A stretch of 64,000 nucleotides of DNA from Paralvinella palmiformis. Taxonomy: Eukaryota; Annelida; Polychaeta; Terebellida; Alvinellidae. The DNA is taken from the NCBI GenBank assembly GCA_025642065.1, contig JAODUP010000708.1, positions 31,001 to 95,000 on the forward strand, written 5' to 3'. Shown here piece after piece: positions 55,157 to 64,000 of the stretch; within the stretch, counting starts at the first letter, position 1, and the number at the start of each line of letters is the position of its first letter. Position numbers and translations under genes: made by a program. The notes below the pieces were generated by a model that made no database searches, was not told where the DNA came from, and was given only the letters and a program-made list of their open reading frames with translations.

Positions 55157-58100
55157 TGGAATAATAATAAAAATTATAATAATTATCATCATCATAAAAA
55201 TAAATCAGATTTGTTTATTATTTATTATACGTTGTTGTTGTTGTTGTTGTTGAAAACGTTGTTGTCATATACGTCACATACATAATTCTATTATTATCGC
55301 TATATCTATGTTGAAATTATTCAGGGAGGGGGGGGCTGTCAATCAACATGAGTGATTGGTCTTTTGGTTTTCACAATCTACACAAGTCTTCTTGGAATGT
55401 CGATGTATTTATATAACATTGGATCCTGACAATGAGTTAAATTTCTCCCCTTCCTTGACGCATTTAGAACATTGCATTACTGATATTCGGCTACGGATGA
55501 TCCCAAATCCTATCAAATTAAATGCATTATATTAAATATCTGAACAACGCCAGAATTACAGATTGGTGCATCTTCCCTAACCTCTGATGGATCGGTAAAA
55601 CTAATCTAAGGGCTTGTTTTGGATAAATGTATTAATATTTATGAACATCAGCTGTTTACAACCAACTTAAGAACAACCAAACGCTTCTTGACATAAGAAC
55701 AGTTGTTAGTGTGGTTCATAACTTTATTACATCTCGTGTAGACTATTGTAACTCCCTGTTGTTATATGTCATATCTGATTATAACATTAATCGCCTTCAG
55801 CGAATTCAGAATGGTGCAGCCTGCATAGTGACAAATACTCGAAAAAATGATCATATCACCCCAATTCTTCAAAAACTACATTGGCTACCCGTTAGACAGC
55901 GTGTACATTTAAAAATTGTACTAACAACTTATAAATCTATCAACGACATGACTCATGTCATCCAGTCAGATATTATTGCAGGTGCCTGTGTCTCGGCTCA
56001 AGTCATATGGTGGTTGTGCGTTTAGTGTTTCAGCCCCCCCCCCCATTTTATAGAGCAGGTTGCCGCAGGATATTATAACTAGATCGTCTCTTGAAAATAA
56101 TTATATCTCTTCTAAACATTCACCCGTTCGAGATTGCTTTAACCGATAAATAATGTTTTGATGTTTTTTTTACATACATCTGATCTTGACATATCACTAC
56201 CACGCTTTCGTTAACGTCTTGTATACTTACTTCTACCTTGACCTTTCTTAAGAGTCCGACCATGTGTAACCCAAATTATGTGTCACAATTATATTACCGG
56301 AACTGGTTTAGAGGCATAGATCACTTCCCGTGTCTGTGTGTCGTGTACTTTTGTGAGAGTAACGTATTGCGGTGTCGGGATCCGGCAGCGGGATCAGACG
56401 CCGGATATGAACTTTTGCCCCCAACAGGTTTGTATTTTCGGTCAGAGCGCAATGCACGCCGGGAATCAGCGAAGTTAACATGTCGCCGTAATAGGGCATG
56501 TCGAGTTTCATAAATTTTGAGTGAATAATCAATATAAACAAAGAACAAATAAACACGATAGTAACTAAATAATGGCTTGTGATATTACAGGTGTGATATG
56601 CGGTAGTTCAGGTGTGAGATGCAGGTGTAAGATGTGGTAGTTCAGGTGTAAGATGTGGTAATTCAGGTATGAGATGCGGTAGTTCGGTGTGAGATGTGGT
56701 AGTTCAGTGTGAGATGCGGTAGTTCAGTGTGAGATGCGGTAGTTCAGTGTGAGATGTGGTAGATAAGGTGTGAGATGCGGTAGTTCAGTGTGAGATGCGG
56801 TAGTTCAGTGTCAAATGCAGTAGTTCAGTCTGAGATGCTGTGGTTTAATGTGATATGATTTATCAGTATGAGATGTGGTAGGTTTGTGTGATACATGATA
56901 TTTCGGTGCGAGACGGAGTAGTTCAGCCTGAGAAGTGGGATTTTAGTGTGAAATGTGGTAGTTCAGTGCGTGCGTGCGTGCGTGCGTGCGTGCGTGATGT
57001 AGTAGTTTAGTGCAAGATGTGATATTTCACTGTACGATGTGATAATTCTGTGTGAGAGGGGGTATTTCGGTGTGAGACACGGAATAGTTCAGTGTGAGAT
57101 CTGGTAGTTCAGTCTGTGGCGTGATCGTAAAACGTAGATGTGATAATTTAGTCTGGGACGCGCTAGTTCAGTTTGGGATGAAGTAGTTCACTGGTTAAAC
57201 AGTGAGATGGAATCGTGATGTAAAGATGATTGAAACATAAATCAATATCTCTTATTGTTGGATGGTGATAGATTATTGCGGATTGTATCTCTATAAATAG
57301 GATCTAGAAACATCATACTCTTAAAATAATCCAGTTATAATGTCGGATTTACGAGATCCAGAATTTATTGTCAACGAGCAAACATTTGAACCCTTGACTT
57401 AAAACGAGCCCATAAATGCTTATGAGCTAGCGTTTATGACATACGAAACATAAATAAACCCCCCAAAATATGTTCACGTTTATTTTTCACGATTTTCTTT
57501 CGAATACTAGACGGCTCCTTGTTATACCCCGTAATCCGCAACATCGATTAACCGGAATATAACACTCCTGTCAGCGCAATCCGGTTTATCGAGGGTTGAC
57601 TGTACTATTCAGCATACTTTTTTGTCTTGCCGCGAGGAGTCGGGTCACGTAAACACGTATTCATCGAATACAGTGATATTTTTGTATGTGCAAATATTAA
57701 TACAGATATTTTGTCTGATAACCCTTAGGGTGTGTGCTCATAACCTAACTAATTGTGGGTCTGACCATCAGCCTTTAGACCCTAGGTTTAGATCCCATCA
57801 TAGCTATGTGTGCAGGCTTTTTCATCATTCACCTCGCCTAAATGGATTTGGAAGTTGCTCGGCCTATTTAGTCTGTCATATCCCCACAAGTGAACGTAGA
57901 GCAAAATATTTTATACTAAAGCGCAGAACGTATCCTGCAAACTTTGATAAATGGAGGCAAAAAAAGTACAGCAGACGATACATCATATAGCAGACGAATG
58001 ACTAAACTGTACTGTTAATGCTTGCAGCGTGTACTGGACGGTCTTAAATAACAAGTTTATTGAATAGAAAGTTTCTATTCAATAAACCAGTTATTTAAAT

Positions 58101-58452
58101 ATTAGAAATATGTAATATTGGACTATATTACCATAATCCAGGGCCGGAGCCATGAGACTCCGGAACCCATTATCACCTCCACCCCCGATTATACTGTACC
58201 TCTGCAGGCTGTGGCGTGTAGGTCGTTGGCATGGTGTAGATTTGATGTTGTTGCTGTGGTTGTTGGTAATGTTCTTGTTGGGGTGACCAGATTAAGTTGT
58301 CATCGGAAGCATACTGTGTGCCAGTCGGATGCTGAGACTTTGCATTGGCATCGTCTACGGGACAGTAGACATTACCTTTGTCGTCCAGGATACACTGATC
58401 CAGAAGAACAGGAACCTGGGGCATTTGATAACTCATAGACATCCTGGATAAG
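53458..58452 (-). CDS. small two-pass membrane protein, CD225/dispanin-like
   Basis: Three exons on the minus strand: 58200-58452 (coding from ATG at 58440-58442), 54114-54339 and 53458-53603 (stop TGA). They give 615 nt, 204 aa, phases 0 then 1. The start MSMSYQMPQVPVLLDQCILD follows a splice acceptor (gtttcag), so a 5' UTR exon lies further upstream. Residues 1-130 are Pro/Gln/Tyr/Ser-rich and hydrophilic. Then come a hydrophobic segment (about 134-156) containing CLCPPVGLCGLGAA, a basic loop RGRHLRYKNPRKAYRYK, and a second membrane segment (about 176-198). Two C-terminal helices with Cys/Pro in the first and a basic loop match the CD225/dispanin plan (IFITM, PRRT, SynDIG proteins), but the resemblance is architectural and the family call is tentative. 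The cytosolic tail is only about six residues. No paralogue is visible in the window. Confidence 0.75.
54416..54665. repeat. diffuse 4-bp-period TCAN repeat
   Basis: Runs of cact, aatc, agtc and tcac with 4-base spacing (tcactcgctcactcactcat, agtcaatcaatcagtcaaga, cagtcaatcaatcaatcagt), interrupted by unique DNA. It lies in intron 1 of the CD225-like gene. Confidence 0.7.
55122..55155. repeat. (TA)n microsatellite
   Basis: A TA run in intron 1 of the CD225-like gene, followed by a (GTT)n run at about 55231-55252. Confidence 0.9.
55640..56150 (+). mobile_element. LINE reverse-transcriptase C-terminal fragment
   Basis: Within intron 1 of the CD225-like gene, opposite strand. The plus strand reads VVHNFITSRVDYCNSLLLYV and, further on, RLQRIQNGAACIVTNTRKND and LHWLPVRQRVHLKIVLTTYK, the thumb region of non-LTR reverse transcriptases. 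After a short break the GDCAF-type tail follows (ggttgtgcgtttagtgtttc at about 56010), with a C-run insertion. The reading frame is broken, so it is inactive. Same lineage as the tails at 13250 and 47700. Confidence 0.85.
56585..57200. repeat. about 20-bp G-rich minisatellite
   Basis: Roughly 30 degenerate copies of gtgtgagatgcggtagttca. The 56690-56820 part is the most regular; copies decay toward the right, and a (GCGT)n run (56967-56995) interrupts the array. In intron 1 of the CD225-like gene. Confidence 0.9.
57519..57606. mobile_element. pogo-like element end
   Basis: ttgttataccccgtaatccg and caatccggtttatcgagggt then tgactgta resemble terminal regions of pogo/Tigger-class elements. Only an end fragment is seen. 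Confidence 0.3.
57735..57900 (+). mobile_element. degenerate SINE, family A-like
   Basis: The body shows ggctttttcatcattcacct, gttgctcggcctatttagtc and ccccacaagtgaacgta, matching family A order; the head is barely recognisable. Confidence 0.45.
58043..58099. repeat. near-perfect inverted repeat
   Basis: Arms of about 28 bp around a single central g (58071). The inner 15 bases, tttattgaatagaaa and its complement, pair perfectly (58056-58070 with 58072-58086); the outer 13 carry about three mismatches. It lies about 100 bp inside intron 1 of the CD225-like gene. Confidence 0.95.
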
Positions 58453-58497
58453 CTGAAACGGAGAGATGATGATGACAACAACAACAACAATATTAAA

Positions 58498-58528
<31 letters not shown>

Positions 58529-59707
58529 TCAAATGCTGAAATAGAGAAGTAATAAAAAATAACACGAAGAAAACCAGAATCCCATTCTAGGTTCTATCAC
58601 GTGACCAATAATCTTATCTTCAAGTTATTACGTATATCCACGACCTTGACCCATATAAAATCTACAGCAGCAACTACTCAAAATGGCGATATGATGATGT
58701 ACGGGATAGCTCCCGACTGACATATAATTCTAACCTAAAGTTTAACACGACACACCCCCAACATGTGTTTGGAGATCTCCTCATCCGCCGTGAAGTGGCT
58801 CGGAAGCTAACGATGTCGTGAATGATGATAGATGTTAATCCATCTCAGTAGAAGTCTAAAATGGACCAAGATCTCCTGATTTAGAACAGCCTCCTCCTAA
58901 TGGAAATAATTCTAGATGCTAAACGTTGACAACTGTTTTACAGAATTGGGATGGTAGACATATTTCTATCGATCTCTTATTGTGTATAGTTGATGGTAGA
59001 GTGACTGGATGGTGGTATGTTTAGCCTCTGCCCCACGGAGAAACGAGATTATCGAATGAATTGTTCAATGGAAACGGGTAAAACTGGGATTCGAACCCTG
59101 ATCTAAAAATCAGCAGTATACTGTGCTACTAACAGCACTAAAGTAGTAGTGATCCAACATAGTATGTGTGCGTGCGAGCCTGTGTGCTTGTGTTTGTGTG
59201 TGCGCTCGTACGTGTGATTATGTACGTCGCGTGTGTGTGTGTGTGTGTGTGTTAATATTGGCCTTTGGTTTTACTGATAATCCTTCATCACGAATGAGGC
59301 AATCCAGAACGTTTTCACACTGAACTAATTGATGTCATCTTCTGGAGTCATATATGCCAATATTCTATAAAATCATGCTTCAGATAGCAAACAAATAAAC
59401 ATGTGCCAGAACCGGTAGGGTGGTTGAACTCAAGCAAATAAGACGAACAGTCAAATCTCGGCTAGCTCATTTCTGGAAAGGTTTCATATTTTATTTCATT
59501 TCATGCGGTGGGGGTGCTATGATCATTTGGCATATATAATACCACCTGTACAAACGGTTATCCTACTATGTCAAATGCTTCAAAAAACATTACAAATCAC
59601 AACCTACACTATATCGTAAGCTATCCTGGCAGCTCAGAATCCTAACTTGTTAATCCTACATCATATCAAATACTATCCGTTACTTACTAGTATTATATTA
59701 TACCAAA

Positions 59708-59741
<34 letters not shown>

Positions 59742-60118
59742 CGGTTGGAGACTTTAATGCGGCTACCCAACTACCTACCGACTAAATCAAATGACTTGTG
59801 TGGATTAAGAAATTATGTTATAGCTAACACACCCAAAGGCCTAAAAGCCGCAGTATCACTTTTTATCATCATGTTCAAACGCCACCAACCTATTCGGGGT
59901 ACTCGAACACAGTTAACCCTTTACAGAGTAAAAATGACTAGCTGGAGGTTCCACACAGTAAAACATTCCTGTTTTATAGGTACATGAAAATTAAAGCCTT
60001 CAATACGAAGTGAGTCGCCCCTCAACGCTCAGCTTATGAAATAGGTCAGAATATGTACCGACAAGAATTCTGTTATAATAGAGCTCAGTGTATGTTGGTT
60101 AAGGTTGGTTCAGGGCAG

Positions 60119-60340
60119 AGCACACACGCACACAGACAAGCACACGCAGAGACACACAGACAGACACACACGCAGACACAAGCACGCACGCGCGCACGCA
60201 CGCACACAGACAGACAAACACACACACATAGACACACATACACATACACACACCACATACAGACACACACACACACATATAGACTCACACACCCACACAG
60301 ACACATACGCACAACACACACACAAACACACACACACGGT
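60119..60340. repeat. long interrupted (CA)n tract
   Basis: About 220 bp of CA dinucleotides with gacaca, cgca and taca variants. It creates open frames of repetitive His/Thr or Cys/Val on either strand, which are not genes. Confidence 0.95.
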
Positions 60341-60916
60341 AGGACTTTGTTCCTGACATATTATATGATACTATCCCAAAAAGAGTCGCTGGTCAACAGT
60401 GTGAAATTTACTAACTTAATCATTACACCTGTCTGGCATGTTTATTAATTATTAATAATACAGTTATGTAATTTAGAAACGTTTCCTTAACTTATTGTAC
60501 GTACCGTCCTACTTCTATATGTCTCCACCAAATTATAAATTTATCACTAACAATATAATGTTTTAATTATTATATTTACTATTTTTAATCGGTCTTTTTA
60601 TTAATTGATTCGCCGATAAAAATTATATAAAAAACAAAAAGACTTTTATTAGTTTGATTTTGATTATTTATTTGATTTTTGTTTATGACACAATAACTAC
60701 AATCTTAACTAAAGAGATGAACTGTCATAAATGTAAATTAGCGCCTATATATATATATATATATATATATTATACACACACACACACACAATATTTATAC
60801 CTTCAAGACTGGTTGGACCATTTATATATAAATGGCTGTAAAAATAACAATATTTACTTATTATTATTATTAACTACCAAATCTAAACTGAAATACTAGA
60901 ATCCACCCATATCCTT

Positions 60917-60954
<38 letters not shown>

Positions 60955-61554
60955 TACCTCTGGAACCCTATTAAACAGAAAACCTTGGAGGCGTTTCCCC
61001 CAAAATTAGCATAATATTTTACGAATTTCGCCACAGAACTTTCTTAATAAATTAACGCCCTCGCTCACCTTCGGCTTAGTATCCTAAATTGGCTTACTGT
61101 GGCTCCCCCTAGCCCGCTGGATAACAGCTAATCCACTGACTTATGACGAGACTCTTGACGACAACAAACGGCTTGCCATCAGTATCTACTTCACTCTCTA
61201 ACAACAACTGATACGTGAAGCGGAACAAGATTCTTAGCCATCAAACCCGTCTCGCTTGTTGTACACGTCACGTCGGAGCTCGTGCAAGCCCTGTGCGTAT
61301 GTGTATGTGTGTGTGTGCGTGTGCACCGTAACAGAGGCGCCGAAATGCACAGCCTCAGATTGAGCGAGCCGACGAAGATAAGAACCCTCTGGTGTGCACG
61401 AACCGAGAACAGACTTAAAGGCGGCACACCCAGTATGTGCAACGATGTGCAACAATTATTTGTTTGGGGGGGGGGTGATTTGACATTGGTCGTTTGGGAT
61501 GTATAGATAGACTATGGAAGAGATATAAATAAATTATATCCACTGAATCATATC

Positions 61555-61590
<36 letters not shown>

Positions 61591-62007
61591 CGTGTGCGCG
61601 CGTGTATGCATGTATAAAATAGGCTATATTAACGCCCCGTTTTTTTATTAGTCTAGAATTTAAAGTTTGGGTAGGAAGTGTATTTCCTAAACAAAAAGAT
61701 ACAGCAATTGTAAAATTGCTATAAATAGGGCTGCTTAGATAATTAATCTAAACATTCTCACTACTGCCGTGATCTGACTTGGGTGTTCTACTCCCAAACT
61801 CCACGGCTGTAGGTGATTCGTATTTTGATTTTGCTTGGCGGCTTAGGGACTGGTGAGACATTACACATGTCTCAGCAAGAAAAGTCGCCACTCTGGATTC
61901 AGTCCCCTGAAGAAATGTCCAGAGTTTGAATTCACGGTTCGAGATTCTGTGTGCCTGTGCCTTATTATACACAGCTAAAACACACACACACACACTCTCT
62001 CTCTCTT

Positions 62008-62204
62008 TCCTAGTGGTCTAGCGGTAGCGTGCTGGACCACAGATCACTACTACCCGTGTTCGAATCTCGGCGTGGACATATCTGAGATTGTTTCATCTTT
62101 GACTTCGCTTCATTACCTTTAGAGGTCGCTCGGCCCATTTAGCCTTCCATATGAACAGAAGTGGCCGTAAAACATAAATCATCATCTATCATCATCATCA
62201 TCAC
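62008..62204 (+). mobile_element. SINE family A
   Basis: Head tcctagtggtctagcggtag, box B gttcgaatctcggcg, body catctttgacttcgcttcat, and a long (ATC)n tail (62179-62203). It is embedded between (CT)n tracts (61996-62006 and 62205-62220), suggesting insertion into simple repeat. Confidence 0.9.
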
Positions 62205-63317
62205 CTCTCTCTGTCTCTCTATCTATTTATGTATCTCTCTTGGAAGCACGCAACTATAATTAAAGAATACACGTAAAGGTGGAGGAAGGTAAAGGAGAAT
62301 CATCCACAGGTTGTATTCGCTATTCGTGATCCTCTGTGCCAGTGCCTTATCAAACTGCTAAAACACACACACACACAGACAGAAGGGATTGAGATACCCC
62401 TAGCTGTTGAGATGGAGAATTGTTTTGTGGATAAATTTATTTAAAAACAACAACATTATATACATTTTGTTTGTACATGTGAAGACATCTACATCTGTTA
62501 TACGCAATTCGCTGGGATGCTGTCCCGACTTCCCGGGAGGTCAATTTCTGGCGCTCCACCTCCCAGATCTATCCAGACACTGATATGTATATATAGAAAT
62601 ATCAACCTGACACGCATTACATTGTACCAGGAAACTCGGCAATTTTATCGTGAAAATTTTTAAAACATCGAAAAGGCAAGTTAGAATGGCATGTAAACAA
62701 GATAAGATAAATGACACGGATTGGCCATCATTTGCTGCGACGAGTCGTGATAAATGGCGTTGGGAGACATCCTCGTGTCGTGTGTGTAGGATCATGTTTG
62801 TCTTCTTCGCTGCTCAATGTTGACCAGCAGGGAAAACATACCAGCAGTCCAGTACAAATGGAAATTATGTCCGAATATATATTTTTAAGCAACCCCTTGC
62901 TAAACTGCATTTGACGCCCCCTAGTGTCATGTGGTTTGACAGGCTGGTGGATAAACAACACTGAAAATCCCTTGTAATAATATGCCAGTTACTCCCAATT
63001 ATCAAAACTTGTTTGCGATTGACTGTTGTTTTTGGATGGAATACCATTTAAGCTAATAGAAATTGTATTTCCTTTTCGGTTTAAGTGCACGTCATTGATA
63101 TTAACCGGCGATTAATAATATGACGTCACAACCGGAATAAAGGTTGAGATTCGGGTTAAAAAAAAGTATTGTTGTCGATGGTATGCTCGCCCGCTAATAT
63201 TCATAATAAGATGACTTGAACTTATCATGACATCTAGAACGATATTCGGAAAATATCAGATTTGCCGTAACACACCCACACAATGAGATAGTTAGATAGT
63301 TAGTTAGATAGATAGAT

Positions 63318-63348
<31 letters not shown>

Positions 63349-64000
63349 TAGAGCAACTTAAAATATACTTTAGTGGTATTTACGAGATATTGAACGTAAG
63401 ATCCTAAGTTTCCACTCCATCTGATCATTTGTTGAAGAACTTTGCATTGTATCTGCACTATGAGGTTATCCATCCCGTGAGGTAGGTGTGCCACGGAGCT
63501 CGGTTCTCTTCGAAGATATTGGCGCAATAGAAGTTTTGCAATTACGATTATTATTGTATTATTATTATTATTATATAGTTGTATCTAACTGTAACATCGC
63601 TAATCCTAGTTTTGTATAACATTTTGTTCAGAGATTGTTACACTTAGTAATGAATAAAGTGTTCACTCATTCGTTAAATTAATTTTTTTTTATTATTACC
63701 TTGCGTTTAATTGCCTTTTTTAGCCACATTACCCACAACTTACCATCACTGACTAAATTATGGCTCGTTGTCTCAACAGGTGATTATGTACCGAGGCGAA
63801 AGATAACCAGAACAAAATAATGTGGATACTAACGAACAACTAAATGTTGAAGGTTTTAGTTAGAACAATAAAAGTCTATGGCTATGTACTAACCCGTATG
63901 AAATTTTGTAAATATAGGACCGGCATAGGACAATCAGTAATAGCAAGACGGGTGGCGCCGTCTGTTGTGGGTTAATAATTTACTAGAACGTGACTGCGTA

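Larger units (their letters stand above)
58453..64000. other. upstream flank of the CD225-like gene, repeat-rich, no coding exon supported
   Basis: It should hold the 5' UTR exon and promoter of the CD225-like gene, but none can be pointed to. Contents: an (AAT)n (58497-58526), GT runs near 59229-59252 and 61555-61582, TA runs at 59711-59738, 60749-60770 and 60923-60951, a 220-bp CA-rich tract (60119-60340), a family A SINE (62008-62204), and a GATA-like run (63300-63350). A possible 3' end (AATAAA at 63654-63659, after an ATT run) may belong to a retroposed sequence. Confidence 0.45.

Noticed and set aside
60053..60448. Open frames of 75-131 codons on both strands.
   Set aside because: They are translations of the long CA-rich tract (alternating His/Thr or Cys/Val) and carry no protein features.
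62700..62800. A plus-strand stretch reading DWPSFAATSRDKWRWETSS, suggestive of a LINE terminus.
   Set aside because: Too short and without neighbouring RT sequence; not enough to call an element.
63380..63530. Minus-strand open stretch with MDNLIVQIQCKVLQQMI.
   Set aside because: No splice sites or family match found; adjacent simple repeats suggest repetitive origin but this cannot be shown.

Overview
The window is AT-rich animal nuclear DNA with short exons, GT-AG introns of about 0.1 to 6 kb, many tRNA-headed SINEs, decayed LINE tails and dense microsatellites. Gene structure, protein divergence and repeat style fit a bilaterian invertebrate, most likely a lophotrochozoan such as a mollusc. 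That placement is inference; no rRNA or mitochondrial marker is present to fix it. No bacterial genes, CRISPR array, intact transposon or true tRNA gene was found.

Layout. (1) 2095-5298 (+): the last four coding exons of a gene I cannot name, encoding an acidic, helix-rich C-terminus; its 5' part lies outside the window. (2) 10019-20659 (-): a complete nine-exon cytosolic acetoacetyl-CoA thiolase (ACAT2 type, 394 aa) with every catalytic residue present. (3) 21105-35514 (+): a complete thirteen-exon PPIL4 orthologue (506 aa: cyclophilin-like domain, RRM, Lys-rich and Arg/Asp/Ser-rich tail). Genes 2 and 3 are divergent; their start codons lie 445 bp apart and share a compact promoter with a palindromic ETS-type site. 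(4) 42680-48837 (+): a six-exon FAXC / failed-axon-connections homologue (280 aa: N-terminal membrane anchor plus GST/metaxin-like fold). (5) 53458-58452 (-): a three-exon, 204-aa proline/glutamine-rich protein with two C-terminal membrane segments resembling the CD225/dispanin superfamily.

All exon junctions were fitted by hand to consensus splice sites, and the reading frame carries through every junction. The five genes do not form a pathway: sterol and ketone-body carbon metabolism (ACAT2), spliceosome-linked RNA biology (PPIL4), an axon-development/GST-like protein (FAXC), a small membrane protein, and one unknown. The only functional link the layout suggests is the shared ACAT2/PPIL4 promoter.

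The rest is repeat-rich. At least four tRNA-derived SINE families (called A to D here), several 5'-truncated LINE reverse-transcriptase tails, MITE-like fragments, two minisatellites (45-bp and about 20-bp units) and many (TA)n/(CA)n tracts occupy introns and intergenic DNA. The best leads are a 5-nt tandem splice acceptor giving two possible FAXC C-termini, microsatellites abutting splice acceptors in two genes, a SINE family sharing its 3' tail with a local LINE, a near-perfect 57-bp palindrome in an intron, and the unidentified first gene. I saw no convincing wholly new multi-gene system.
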